A DNA stretch of 64,000 nucleotides from Sophora flavescens. Lineage: Eukaryota > Streptophyta > Magnoliopsida > Fabales > Fabaceae. A program made the position numbers and the translations under genes. Below are positions 47,573 to 60,384 of the stretch, in pieces (the stretch's first letter is position 1; each line of letters opens with the position of its first letter). The stretch spans positions 282,344,397-282,408,396 of the forward strand of contig CM061062.1 in the NCBI GenBank assembly GCA_030762895.1. Direction: 5' to 3'. The notes beneath the pieces were generated by a model. The model saw only the letters and a list, made by a program, of their open reading frames with translations. It had not been told where the DNA came from and searched no databases.

Positions 47573-49849
47573 ATAGTGATGTGAATAAGGCAAAAGGTGG
47601 GTTCCAGACTTTACTATGGGCCTATTCGGGTTGTTTCTCCCCATTCTCATTTCTCTGGCGAAGAAGCGAAGCAACCCTCTCTAATCCAAGTGCCTACGTC
47701 CTCTCGCGCTCTACTTCTTCTTCGATCAGCTCAAGTTCGAATCCTCTTTTTATGTTTTATTCATTTGAAATTCATCACCGATCCTTCTTGTTCCCTGATT
47801 CATTAATTGCATTCAATTGTTATTGAGCCACTGCTGTGTGTGATTGTAGCGTTCATAGTGTTTATTGTGAAATAGTTGCTTTTTACTATGACATGAAATT
47901 TGAGGTGGTTCTGGTGATAGAATGACTCTTTGACTATGAAGTGTTTGAAGTTTGTTGTGACTTGTTTGGTCATGAGTCGTTTAACAAATAATATGCTGTT
48001 AAATATTAATAGTTTGCTTCAACATTGCATGTGCTTATCGACCCTTTCGATCTCATTCAGGGGAAATCCAAACACAACTATTTTTTCACCCGCTATGCTA
48101 GCAGATGAGACAAACCAAACAGAGCCTAAATGACTATATGCTAATATAATAATAACACTATTGTAAAATATAATGTGATGATACTTGCAAACTATATATA
48201 TTACAATAAAATTATGATATAATAATATTGTCATATCAAATAATAAAGTTATAGTTATATAGCAAGTGAAAGGTGAGATTGAAACGCTGAAATCGGTGGT
48301 TTCATTCAGCTAAAAGGTGTGAGAGCAGAGCAACACTAATATCTCGCAGCAATGGGGAAGGCTAGTGATACAAGTGCAACTATAGCAACATATGGATCCA
48401 AAAACACCAGTGAACGGAAGAAGAATTTTTAGAGAAGCACTACCTTTTATCATAAATAATTTTTAGAGTATTTTGGAGTCTTCGAGAGGTGAGTAACAGT
48501 ACTTTTTGCGAACACTCTCCATGGTATTTTTATGTGTTTACGGTGAATTTAAAATTTATGAACTCATATTTCAATTCATTGTTTTGCTTACAAAATTTAG
48601 GTGACTGTATTCCTCATTTGTATGTGCGTGGAAGGGTCTGCCTTATAGTTTTTTTTGGAATTTGAATTTAATATATGATTGATATTTGTACTAGTTGAAC
48701 GATATGCTTGATGACATATGTTATGTCTTGATGTTCGTGATTGTCATAGTGTAGTTATAAAATTACTTGAAGACATGATATGAGTCTATTTGGTATGCAT
48801 GATAAGATTAAATATTTAATTTGTGGTAAATGAGTTGTTATGTGTATAAGACATGAAATTTATGCCTTGTGATGAATTGTATGATGTTTGCTGCAATACC
48901 ACCTATGATAGGGGTATCGAAGAGAAATACCGCCTTAATGGGGTATCGAAAGTGACATCGCCATGTGGTTGGGAAGTCGAAAATGAGTAATACTACCTAA
49001 AAAGGAGTATCTAAAGTAACACCGCCACAGGTTGGGGTGTCGAAAAAGGAGAAATACCACCATGTGCACATGGGAGGTATCGAAATGGAAATGTCCCCGA
49101 CAGGAGGGTGACATCGAAACCTTCCTCGTGAGTAGGGGTGGGCAATGGGACGCCATTGTCGTGTGATGTGTGAATTTATGGCATGCCGGGAAGAGACCAA
49201 TTTAATTAGGAGGTCTTCGAGCCGCTTGGATTAATCTAGAATTTATTTGGTATATGGAATGTGATGTATTGAGACGAGTTATTGTTACGTTATATGCTAT
49301 TGGGTTGATGAGATTATTATTGATATTAAAAGTATTTTATTTTATATATATTATTTTGGGAAATTAGCGGATACCGTGGACATTTTTTTCTGGTTACCGC
49401 ACCGGCTGAGAACAACACTATTTTCGAAACATTTTATAAATGTATTGTTGTGCACTGGGATTTTATATCTCAATATAAGTGTTGTTTTCAGAGCCCGAGG
49501 ACATCGCCATTGAGGATCCAAAGATCTGAAGAGTTATCTTTGATTAGCTAGTTGGTTAGTAATGTAGTATGGTTTATAGTATTATGCGGACGACGTCCCT
49601 TGGTTTACATACTATTTTTCCCAGATTGTAATTAGACGCCCGGTTTTGAGGCTTTTAGTTTTTATTCAAATGATTGGATTTAATGATATTTTTCAATACT
49701 ATGTAAATACAATTATTTTATTTAATACGAGGTATTTTCATACTTAGTTATTTGAGAAAAAATTTATGGCTTGTGTTTTTTTAATTAAATGTTTTGAAGG
49801 ATTTTTATTGAAATTAATTTGTGTTACTAATGTAACGAAGGGCGTTACA
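47216..49849 (+). repeat. Family Y LTR, copy B (first 63 bases missing)
   Basis: This starts at the same X/Y junction as copy A. It is the 5' LTR of the Y element that ends with the LTR at 53043-55336. It ends gggcgttaca and is followed by an iMet primer site at 49854-49865. It holds the SINE-like insertion at 47242-47432 (duplications aaataaaatataaataatta 47222-47241 and aaataaaatataatta 47433-47448), a (TA)n run at 47529-47569, and the repeat block at 48895-49120. Confidence 0.85.
47242..47432 (+). mobile_element. SINE-like insertion in the Y LTR, copy B
   Basis: Same element, same position and same flanking duplication as in copy A. B-box-like GAGTTCGAATC is present. Confidence 0.6.
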
Positions 49850-49853
49850 TATT

Positions 49854-49865
49854 TGGTATCAGAGC
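49854..49865 (+). other. Primer-binding site (iMet type), Y copy B
   Basis: TGGTATCAGAGC, four bases after the LTR end. Confidence 0.85.
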
Positions 49866-52800
49866 AGTTCGATTCTAAATCGGACTGTGGCATTGGGACT
49901 TTTATAACACAAAACTTGGGTGCATAGGATGCTTGCTAGAGTTATAAATGCTACATGCTATTCTTTGGGATATTGGACCTGATCAACCCAGTATTTCATT
50001 GTAGTGAGTAGATTTATGGCGATTAATAGGTGAGGGATGAACATTGCACTTGCACCATCTTTGGATTGTATAGCCAGAGTTATGCAAGCGCGGGCGGGGA
50101 CTCTCTGTCAACTGAAGGGGAATGGAGGCCAGTCACTAATGAAGTGGTGGCAACCTAGGACCCTTAACACGTGGGGCTTTTTGAATTCAAGAAGAAAAAT
50201 CCGTCATCCATCTGAGGTAGCTTAGATCCGGAGGAGGCTGAATTTCTTCTACTCGTTAAGGAGAAAAAGTTATTATATTGTTTGATTCAGGAGCAACGCA
50301 TTCCTTGATACATCCTTTATGTGTGAAAAATTGGAGATACCAATCTTTCATTTGTCCTTTGATTCATATGTTTCTACTCCTATAGGGGATATTCTTGTTC
50401 TCCCATTGATTGTTTAAATTGTTTCCTTGTGCATCAAGACACTCCTTATGACATCAATATTATAGCAATTTATGTGTTAGATGTTATTCTTGGTATGAAC
50501 TTATTGTCATCTAAGCTTGTTGTCATTAAGTACCCCGATTGAACTATTTTTGCCTCTTCACAACCAATGTATTTGATCCTTCGCTGTCAACTCTTATTGT
50601 ATTTATTGTTCCTTGTAATAAGTGCTTAGCTGAGAGAGCTCAAGGATACATACTTTTGTTCTCTGCTAAGATAAAGACTGACAGTAGTGTTACGGCTAAA
50701 CCTGTAGTGCGCGAGTTTCAAGATATTTTTTTAAAGAGGTCTCTAGCTTACCTCCATAAAAGGAAATTGATTTCAACATAGGTCTCGTATCTAGGAGTGG
50801 ACCAGTGTCGGAAGCGCCTTATAGAATCGCACCCCTCGAGTTATGTGAGCTTAAGAAACAATTAAAGGAGTTGTTAGAAATTGGGTTTTCACACGTAGAT
50901 TTATCTATTAGGAAAAAAATGGGATTTTAGGGTTGTTGATTCTTAACATGAGAGTTTAAAATATTTTTATGTCATTTGATGAATTGGTTTGACGAATGTA
51001 TTTATATTTATATATTTATAAAGCAATAATTTTTACTTTTCAGTTATCGTTTTGCTTGCATATTCTTCTTTGATGGCAAAATTGCCAAAGCTAATTTCAC
51101 TCTCATATGCGTCCGATTACGTTTTGCATTCCAATGGCTTCCCTATGCATCACGTTATTGTCCCTCTTTAAAGACAAATCATATTTTTATTTCAGAATCT
51201 TAGCATGTTATTGACGCACATTTTCGCCTTGTTGAGGTGCTTTGTTTTCTTTTATATTTGAAAATTTTGATTCATTATTATTTAATTATAGTGTTCAAAA
51301 AGTTCCACTTTGATTATTGTTAAGAAATATGTTTGATTTTGTGGTAAGTTTTAAGTGCTTTTAGTAAAAAAAGAATTGTTAATTATGAGGCAAAGAAGAC
51401 TGACAGAATTTCTTAAGAACTGTGATTTTGAGTTAAAACACATCCAGGAAAAACCAAGATGTATCAAGAATTAAAAAGGGTGTATCGATGGACAAGGATA
51501 ATCATAGATGTTATATTAAAGAAGCTATATACATCATGTAATTTCGTTACATTATTTTTTTTAGGGATCATTTTTCTTGAATTTTCAAATTACTTTTCAA
51601 GTGACCAAATATTAATCGCGATTAATAGACCCTTTGGATTTGCATTCCATATAGATTAATGGCATGTCTAATCTCAACAAACATATATTTCTTATCAAAA
51701 ATTGAAAAAAAAAATTTATTTCTTATTCGTATGTGCCTACTTAAAGATCAAGTTGGAATTGATTTCTTAGTACTATTATGGTATTTATTGGTGGATTTTT
51801 TTTTACAGATGTTTTTGCACATTGTCTGTGCAGTTAAGTTACAAGTTTATTGAATCTTATTCTCCATGTTGTTATCACTTTTATTTTAAGTAAGATTTTC
51901 TTATCAATAGAAATTGAAACTATTTCTTTTTCTTGTGAAATTACCAACTTGGGCTAGATAAGAATTAGTATGTGGATACCGCTACTGCTTCCCTTTCTTT
52001 ATTTTTATCTATAAAATTTCTCCGTTCTGAAAATAATATAAAAATTTGGTGTTGAGACTATAAGAGGCTATTAGATCTATGTATGGATGTATAAAATATT
52101 ACTTTAATTTCTTTTGTTGATTGTTTGTTATAAATTTAATTTGTGAGAATGCTTCTAATGATGAAATACAAGTGAAGCTATTATAATTATAGTAGGATGG
52201 TCAGAAACAAATGCTTAAGTGCGTGATTTTATTATATAAATATTATTATTTTACTTCATTTTAAATATATTTTTATAGTTAAGGTGTCATGAATTGTACA
52301 CTTATTATGTGGTGGAATAGTTAATAACTATATATATTGATGATGTGATTAGGAAATGTAGGCCCCCTTTATGTTAGTGCAAAGTAGGTGAGAAGATCTT
52401 GTTAGGACCAGATTTAATCTAATAAACCACAATTAGGATTAATAATTGAGGGAAAGATGTGCAATGTGCAGAATAGGCAAAATGTGTTATGCCGACAAGA
52501 AAATAAAGCCTTTATAATTTTAGGGAGAGGAACATGTAGTTTTGAGAATCCCTCCTAAAATTAGGATGAGAAGGTCAATGCCATTTAGAAAACTAATTCT
52601 TTGTTTCATGGGATCTTTCCAAATACTTAAAAAAGGCGGGCCTGTTGCTTACCAATTGGCTCTTCCGCCACAATTGGCAAACCTTCATGATGCTTTTCTT
52701 GTGTCGCAACTTAGAAAATATGTACCTGATGAGTCTCATGTGATAGCTCCTGAGTCTTTACAATTGAAGGATTATTTGATCTATAAGCCTAGGCCTCGTC

Positions 52801-52940
52801 AAGTCTTGGACAAAAGCACTAAGACTCTGAAGAACAAGACAATTCCATTGGTGAAAGTGTTATGGGAATGATTGACTCCTGAGGAGACTACTTGGGAGAC
52901 GGAGGATGACATTGTGCGACAATACCAATATATTTTTATC
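49866..52940 (+). pseudogene. Decayed gag-pol of family Y, copy B, with integrase tail
   Basis: The first part mirrors copy A: gag start, direct jump to protease (LFDSGATHSLIHP at about 50281-50320), RT start (about 50705-50930), then RNase H end and integrase zinc-domain start (MYQELKRVYRW at 51459). Unlike copy A it then continues past 52290 into an integrase C-terminal region at 52480-52940: GSFQILKKGGPVAYQLALPP, then HDAFLVSQLRKYV, and a chromodomain-like tail with WETEDDIVRQY. This confirms a Ty3/gypsy element of Tekay/Del type. TGA after VKVLWE and earlier stops break it. Confidence 0.75.
50941..51268. other. ~320-bp segment present in copy B, absent in copy A
   Basis: In A (about 9945), ttgattcatt is continuous; in B the same flank reads ttgattc, then about 320 extra bases, then ttgattcatt. 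Either a 7-bp-flanked insertion in B or a deletion between two ttgattc copies in A. The segment is AT-rich with no recognisable coding. Confidence 0.75.
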
Positions 52941-53025
52941 TAAGGTATGGTAACCTTCAAGTTTTGTATATGACATAAGTTAAAATAGATGCGTGAGTGT
53001 TGAATGAATTTCGAGGACAAAATTC

Positions 53026-53042
53026 ATTAAGGGGGGAGAAAA
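53026..53042 (+). other. Polypurine tract, Y element
   Basis: The stretch around aaggggggagaaaa lies directly before the LTR start TGTAACATCC at 53043. Confidence 0.7.
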
Positions 53043-55336
53043 TGTAACATCCTAAAATTTTAATATAATTAATTTGATAAAAAAATATTAGGTTATTAAA
53101 AAGTATAGTGCAAATAAAATATAAATAATTACCCAAGAATGTTTTAATGAGATGGAACGGGTCTCTTCCAGTTTAATCAGAGGTCGCGAGTTCGAATCTT
53201 GGCCCTGGGAATGCAGCAGTGTTAAAACTCTTGAGGGAGAGATTTGCCTCCCTTGTGGTCCTACCCGGCTCGAGGGTTAGTCTCCACGGTTGGGCCTGAA
53301 GGATACCCAGGGAAAACCAAAAAAATAAAATATAATTAAGAGGTTTAGTGTAAAGGATTTGCTAATATAAAATTTATTAAAGTTGTTTAGTAACAAAAAA
53401 AAAAGGAATATCAAATTAATATATATATATAAACATAGTGATGTGAATAAGGATAAAGGTGGGTTCCAAACTTTACCATGGGCCTATTCGGGTTGTTTCT
53501 CCCCATTCTTGTTTCTCTGGCGAAGAAGTGAAGCAGGCGTCTCTAATCCAAGTGCCTCCGTCCTCTCACGCTCTACTTCTTCTTCGATCAGCTCAGGTTC
53601 GAATCCTCTTTTTTTGTTTTATTCATTTGAAATTCATCACTGATCCTTCTTGTTCCCTGATTCATTAATTGCATTCAATTGTTATCGAGCCACTGTTGTG
53701 TGTGATTGTAGCGTTCATAGTGTTTATTGTGAAATAGTTGCTTTTTACTATGACATGAAATTCGAGGTGGTTCTGGTGATAGAATGACTCTTTGACTATG
53801 AAGTGTTTGAAGTTTGTTGTGGCTTGTTTGGTCATGAGTCGTTTAACAAATAATATGCTGTTAAATATTAATAGTTTGCTTCAACATTGCATGTGCTTAT
53901 TGACCCTTTCGATCTCATTCAGGGGAAATCCAAACACAACTATTTTTTCACCCGCTATGCTAGCGGATGAGACAAACCAAACAGAGCCTAAATGACTATA
54001 TGCTAATATAATAATAACACTATTGTAAAATATAATGTGATGATACTTGCATACTATATATATTACAATAAAATTATGATATAATAATATTGTCATATCA
54101 AATTATAAAGTTATAGTTATATAGCAAGTGAAAGGTGAGATTGAAACGCTGAAATCGGTGGTTTCATTCAGCTAAAAGGTGTGAGAGCAGAGCAGCACTA
54201 ATATCTCGCAGCAATAGGGAAGGCTAGTGATATAAGTGCAACTATAGCAACATATGGATCCAAAAACACCAGTGAACTGAAGAAGAATTTTTAGAGAAGC
54301 ACTACCTTTTATCATAAATAATTTTTAGAGAATTTTGGAGTCTTCCAGAGGTGAGTAACAGTACTTTTTGCGAACACTATCCATGGTATTTTTATATGTT
54401 TACGGTGAATTTAAAATTGATGAACTCATATTTCAATTCATTGTTTTGCTTACAAAATTTAGGTGACTGTATTCCTCATTTGTATGTGCGTGGAAGGGTC
54501 TACCTTATAGTTTTTTTTGGAATTTGAATTTAATATATGATTGATATTTGTACTAGTTGAACGATATGCTTGATGACATATGTTATGTCTTGATGTTCGT
54601 GATTGTCATAGTGTAGTTATAAAATTACTTGAAGACATGATATGAGTCTATTTGGTATGCATGATAAGATTAAATATTTAATTTGTGGTAAATGAGTTGT
54701 TATGTGTATAAGACATGAAATTTATGCCTTGTGATGAATTGTATGATGTTTGCTTCAATACCACCTATGATAGGGTTATCGAAGAGAAATACCTCCTTAA
54801 TGGGGTACCGAAAGTGACATCGGCATGTGGTTGGGAAGTCAAAAATGAGTAATACTACCTAAAAAGGAGTATCTAAAGTAACACCGCCACAGGTTGGGGT
54901 GTCGAAAAAGGAGAAATACCACCATGTGCACATGGGAGGTATCGAAATGGAAATGTCCCCGACAGGAGGGTGACATCGAAACCTTCCTCGTGAGTAGGGG
55001 TGGGCAATGGGACGCCATTGTTGTGTGATGTGTGAATTTATGGCATGACGGGAAGAGACCAATTTAATTAGGAGGTCTTCGGGCCGCTTGGATTAATTTA
55101 GAATTTATTTGGTATATGGAATGTGATGTATTGAGACGAGTTATTGTTACGTTATATTCTATTGAGTTGATGAGATTATTATTGATATTAAAAGTTTTTT
55201 CTTTTATATATATTATTTTGGGAAATTAGCGGATACCATGGACAGTTTTTTCCGGTTACCTGACCGGCTGAGTACAACACTATTTTTGAAACATTTTATA
55301 AATGTATTGTTGTGCACTGGGATTTTATATCTCATT
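53043..55336 (+). repeat. Family Y LTR, copy C (3' end missing)
   Basis: The only copy with the LTR start. The SINE-like insertion is at 53132-53322 (duplications 53112-53131 and 53323-53338). The (TA)n run is short (53419-53431). The repeat block is at 54757-54980. Similarity stops after tttatatctcatt at about 55336, where F-box coding begins, so about 500 bases of LTR are missing. Confidence 0.85.
53132..53322 (+). mobile_element. SINE-like insertion in the Y LTR, copy C
   Basis: Third copy of the insertion at the same site, B-box variant GAGTTCGAATC. Sharing by all three LTRs shows that it was part of the Y family before these copies formed. Confidence 0.6.
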
Positions 55337-56157
55337 CTTGGTTCCCCGTTCCCACTCCAGAGCAAGTGCAAAAGAATCTTTACGGCGAATTCAAGATCAT
55401 TTTTGAGTGTAACTCAAATGATTTCACGATGTTTCTCTTTGACACCCCCGAGTAGTCTTCATATTTGGATTGTCAAGTTTACTCATCCAAAGAAGGTGTG
55501 TGGAAATCAAGGGAAACCAGTTTCTTCACCGGTTCAAGGGACTTGAGATTTGACATGCCGGTGTGTTACAATGGAGTCATCCACTTTATCTCGGATTGTT
55601 TTCCTTCCATTCATAGAAGCAGCCCTTATTTTAGGCCATATATTTTGTCCTATAATTATGAGAATGGTATATCCACAATGTTGAGGGTGCCCAAAGAAGT
55701 AAGGATAGGTTCTCATGACCATAGTTGTAACATGGGAATTTTTAAATGGGGAAAAGTCAACAATTCAAGTCAATCTATTTGTTTGGTGAGATTGAGAAAG
55801 AAAATGTTCACCATATGGGTTTTGACAAATTATAAATCAAGTTCATGGAGAAGGATTTTGAAAGCAAGAGTGAAATCCTTGATTGGGACAAGGGAGCAAA
55901 ATCCTATAGTCACAGGTTATAGGGTTTTAAATGGTGGATATTTAGCTTTTACTTCAGAGAAGAAGAAGGTCTATGGCTATAATTTAACAAATGAAAAGCA
56001 TATGGAAATTGAGGAAATATATGACCATCAATGTAAATCAGCCGTAATTCACAGTATTTCTTACTTAGATACGCTTCGTCCATGTAAAACTTTGTCACTT
56101 CCTTGTGATGCTAATGCCACAACAAGTCCCATTGATAAAAAAAAATTAAGTTCCTGA
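55337..56157 (+). pseudogene. F-box protein gene, C-terminal F-box-associated part only
   Basis: The frame is open from the LTR junction: VPTPEQVQKNLYGEF, FECNSNDFTMFLF, then TAG at 55453-55455, then LDCQVYSSKEGVWKSRE, FDMPVCYNGVIHFIS and a long C-terminal part to 56157 (KKKLSS). This matches the F-box-associated (FBA) type domain of plant F-box proteins, which bind ubiquitination targets for SCF complexes. The N-terminal F-box (about the first 50-60 residues) is missing, cut at the junction with the Y LTR. The truncation and stop make it a pseudogene, though an ORF of 230 aa remains from 55465. Confidence 0.8.
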
Positions 56158-57346
56158 GGAGCTACTAGGTAACTTATTCTTTTTCTTGTTCATATTTTTT
56201 CTTTTAGTTTTGTCTATCTATTGTATTTTATTTAATAAATTTTATTATACGCAATATATAGTTGATTAAGTATTTGTTTATTTTACAAATTTGTTCTATT
56301 TTTCGTTGCATAATATAAAAGTTTCATTTTACTTTATTTAAGGTCATATTTATCTTTATTTTATTTTATTGATACCATTTCAAATTTTTTTAATTCTCTT
56401 TTTTTTATTCAGTTTTTCATTAGAGATTGAGGAAAAGATACATAGATCCAGAATAAACAGAACGCATTGAAGGGAGAAAGAGAAGAAACGTAGTGAATGG
56501 AAGAACATAAGTTTGTAATGTTTGTTTTTGACAAAAAATTTGTATTTGTATTTTTTTTTACATCTAAAAAAACTTGTATGCGTTGTTCCGTTAGATCTTG
56601 GATTATCAATATGATTAGCAGATTATTCATCACATACCTCCTGCTTAAAAAAAAGTTAAAGATGTATTTTATTGTTTTGGTCAAGTGTATGTTTCATTCA
56701 AACTAAAGCCTTTTTATTTTTTATTGTTAATCACTTCCAGGAAGTTTAGCGGTACATCTTCCTTTGGTTCATTAGTAACTAAGGTAAAAACAGTCACAAA
56801 TTTTTTCCAAAAAAAAAAATCACAAAAAAAACTAATGTAAAAAATAAAAATAATAGAAAGGCACAAGCAATTTTTTTATTTTCTAAATTCATGTTATTTA
56901 ATATTTAGGATCTGCTCAAGTGTTTCAATTCGTTTAGTGCTAGGCATGACCCCTTTAATTATAATGTTGTATGTTATTTAAGATTAGCTTGTGCCTTTAA
57001 CGGGCTTCTTGTTTCTTTCTTCTTCTGTTTTTTTTTTGACAAAGGGCTTCTTGTTTCAAATACCATCTTTTGTTAAGGTTTTTTTATATTAGCATATTAA
57101 ATAAAATTGTTGGCGACTTTACAATAAAACACATATGACCAACCTGCAGTCATTTATTTCTCTTGTTAAATGTTAAATACAATCTTTATTTTCTTTACAA
57201 TAAAATAATCTTGATATTTTTTTTAACCTAAGATTTAAATTTATTTTATGATTTTTAAGTTATAAATTTAAAAATAGTCACATTCTGAGATTGAAACATT
57301 CAAAATTAAAATAAGATTTTAGATCGACTTACACCTAAAATAGTAA
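56158..57346. other. AT-rich spacer downstream of the F-box fragment
   Basis: No gene seen. ORFs at 56409-56684 and 56497-56706 overlap on opposite strands and show no family. Long A and T runs are common. The first 100 bases could be the F-box 3' UTR. Confidence 0.5.
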
Positions 57347-57516
57347 GAGTTTAATTGGTGTGCACTTTTTTACACTGTCAACCAATCCTACATCAAGGTA
57401 TGAATGATTTTCAAGGAAATTTGGATAAGAATCAAAGATATTTAATGATGTGGCGATTTATTATTGGTTGATAGAGTAAAAAACATTTACACTGACAGTG
57501 TATAACAATTAAACTC
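57347..57516. mobile_element. Small MITE-like palindromic element (170 bp)
   Basis: The left end gagtttaattggtgtgcact and the right end, in reverse gagtttaattgttatacact, are inverted. The similarity continues inward (left tacactgtcaaccaat; right in reverse cactgtcagtgtaaatg, then ctatcaaccaat). No coding, compact and TIR-bounded, so MITE-like; the superfamily is not assigned. Confidence 0.65.
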
Positions 57517-57909
57517 AAATTGTAATTCCTTCAAATTGTCATGCAAATAGTTTTTAACTCAAAATTTTTATGGTACTTTCTGCAAAATTCAGACTTGATA
57601 TGATATTAAACTCTTTATTTTCTCCATAAAACCTGTTTTATGTAAAATTTTACCGTATTAATTAACTAATTACAAATTATTATATGTGATTTTAAAAGTA
57701 ACAATGCATGATCGAATATCAATATAAAAAGGAGGCTTTAATACACTTCTAGACAAGCAAATTTGACATTATCCTCACATATTGTCTTTTATTTATAAAA
57801 TTTTGAATTTTATATTAAAGCAAGGTAAAAATGTTTCTTAATTTTCAATGACTTTACATAATAATTAAATTAATTTTAAAATTTTATATTATTTTTAGTT
57901 GATATTTAT
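57517..57909. other. AT-rich spacer
   Basis: No gene or element border recognised until the LTR start at 57910. Confidence 0.5.
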
Positions 57910-59047
57910 TGTAACACCCTGTTTTTCCTATGCTTTCTGTAGCAGTAAATACGTATTTAAATTTGTTTATTTTATATTAAACTCAGAGGATGATTTTAAT
58001 TAAACTAGAATCATTTTCTTGTGTTGTTATATCATATGAAGTCACGGTAAAAATTTCGGTTGAAAATTCAGATGGAAGCCGGTCTGCGTTTTCACTGCCG
58101 GTACAAGTTTTGTGCAGAAAACCTAATTTTGACCCGTGACCGAGACAATTAGTGTTTTTATTATGTTTTCTTCAACTTTGGTTATTTTGAAAATTTTCGT
58201 TAAAAATAAAATATAATATTTTATTCGGGCAAAAACGTCGGAAGAATTACGATCGGAAATGCAACCGGGTACGAAATGGAGCAGATTAGGGAGCATAAAA
58301 TAAGTGAAAAGACATGATGGAAGAGGCTATGACACACTCCAAAAGTGTAATCATCACACTCTTCAGATTATAATACTATTCTAATCCAAAAGTTATTTCT
58401 CTCTCTTCTTCCATCCAATCAAGCATTAAACCATCAAGCTTGCTCAACAAGCTCTCCCTCTCCTCTCCCTTGGTCGTGAACTCTCTCCCCTCTCTATATA
58501 TATCCCTCTCATTTTAACTTCATCTTCCTTCTTCAAACTCCATTAAACCTTCATCATCTTCCTTTCTTTTAAAAGTTCAAGCTCTTAAGGCTTTAGTTTT
58601 TATTCATCTTTTCTACTTGAGTTCTTTATTAGAGTTCTTCCTTCTACTACGGGTAATGCTCTCATATGAATCTTTTTGCAAGTTTCATATTTTATTTCTT
58701 AGTTTACTTTATGTGTTCTTTATATGTTTTAAACTTCTAAAATCTCTCTAAAATGGTAGAAAACTCCTTTTGAGTTGAAACTGCTTTCTATAGTCTTGTA
58801 TTAACTTATATTTTCACATACTAAGAGGTTGTGTAAAACAAAAATCTCTACCTGTGTCTTCCAATGAAGGCCGAATGCTTGCATTTGTGACCTAGGAAGT
58901 TTTTGTTTCAACTTTTGGAATATGATCATGTGTTTGAGTTTCTAACTATCCCTTGATCTTGAATCTATAAATCTTGGAAGTTTTGATAGCTTGTTCCTAT
59001 GATGACCGAAAATATGAATAAGTAAGCCTAGGATACTATGTTTCAAC
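57910..59047 (+). repeat. LTR start of another Ty3/gypsy-like element, interrupted by the CACTA
   Basis: Begins tgtaacaccctgtttttcct, the same TGTAACACCC start as many plant Ty3/gypsy LTRs. A TATA-like tctatatatat is at about 58490-58503, followed by a C/T-rich leader. The CACTA inserted at 59048, and the rest would resume beyond the window. It is not the same family as X or Y beyond the first bases. Confidence 0.6.
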
Positions 59048-59078
59048 CACTACAACAAAATAGACTTTTAATAACGCA

Positions 59079-59345
59079 CCTTTAATAGCATTTCCGTGTG
59101 GAAATGCTATTAAAAGTGATGGGGGACTTTTAATAGCGTTTCCCTAAGGGAAACGCTATCTTAGGTATAACCTAAGATAGCGTTTCCGTGTGGAACCGCT
59201 ATTAAAAGTGTCACTTAGGAAAAGATAGCGGTTCCACACGGAAACGCTATCTTAGGTGATACCTAAGATAGCGTTTCCTTCAGGAAACGCTATCTTAGGT
59301 ATCACCTAAGATAGCGTTTCCTGTAGGAAACGCTATCTTAGGTCT
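59079..59345. repeat. CACTA subterminal palindromic repeats
   Basis: Five to six head-to-head units built on gatagcgtttcc...ggaaacgctatc with short spacers (gtgt, ctaag, ttca, tgta) and flanking cctaagat/atcttagg. Each can fold into a hairpin of nearly 40 bases. Subterminal repeats of CACTA elements are binding sites for the TNPA-type protein. Confidence 0.85.
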
Positions 59346-60384
59346 TCCCAGTAAAATTAGACGCGCGCTCGGCCTTCCCTCTCTGTTTCTTCCTCATTTT
59401 CATTTTCTTAGGTCTTCTCTTGGCTTTCTTGTTGGGTTCAGGTAACACTATTCCAAGCTTCAATTTCTTCTCTCTAAGATTGTGCAATAGACGCCTCCGC
59501 TGCCCCAACACGTCGGAGCCACCACTGCGTAGAGGTGGCCATACTCGTTTGACTCTATGCGGCGATTCCAAGCTTGATCCATTGCTTTCCAAGCTTCTTC
59601 CTATCTCAATCTCTTTTCTCTACTCACAATCCATCCAAGTCCGCAACAAGGTCAGTCAATTTCAATGCTTTCTTCATTTGTTTTCCTGATGCATGTGGAT
59701 TTTGGATCAATTGATAATTGTCACAATGTTGGGAAAGAAAGGAAAATTCTCAAACTTGGTATTAGTGTTATGGGTATGGATCATTACTTGGTATGTGTTC
59801 TTGTAAGTTAATCTCATGAGAATAATGGATATTAGTAGTATGTGTTGTGACTTTTAAGTCTAGTATTACTTACTCAAGTTATTTTACTTTGTTCTTGTGA
59901 TGGATTGGCATGATGCGAGAATGCAATATGACTTGAGAGAAGAATGAGGATCGGGTCAGTTGCTTGTATAGCTAGTGTGAAATGTGTCAGTCATTCAAGA
60001 AACAAGACTTGAGTCATATCTTAATGTTTGAGACTCGGAATTTGAGAGTTTTCCATCTACTTTGCTTCATTCTAGGGGGCCAAGAAAGTGAAAGAAAATC
60101 CAAGAAAACTATTAGGTTTTGGTTTTATTTTACTTGCTCTTTAATTTTCGGTTTGATTGGTGTTGAATGGAATGTGACTTGTTTGTGTGTCAATCATTAT
60201 TTGAAAATATGAATATGGATTGACGGATTGACTGTATGCATTTTGAACCTAATGCTGCTGTTATCCTTTTTTTTTTGTTTCAATGTTTTTCGGAATGTGA
60301 AGAATGGGTTCATATGTTTGTTTTTGTTGCTTCAGTTTGTTGATCCTTTCCTTTTATATATCATTTAATTTAATGTTCTGTGCT
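59346..60384 (+). other. Leader exon and first intron region of the CACTA
   Basis: 59346-59649 is C/T-rich with moderately GC-rich exon-like sequence, ending at CAACAAG|GTCAGT, a donor-like site near 59649. It may be a 5' leader exon. From 59650 to 60384 the sequence is T-rich without clear coding, as in a plant intron. No similarity to the transposase core was recognised. Confidence 0.45.

Noticed and set aside
47387..47674. Minus-strand ORF with a Tyr/Ile run in the Y LTR
   Set aside because: The YIYI run is only the translated TA microsatellite.
56409..56706. Overlapping ORFs after the F-box fragment
   Set aside because: Opposite strands, low-complexity Phe/Lys-rich, no recognisable domain.
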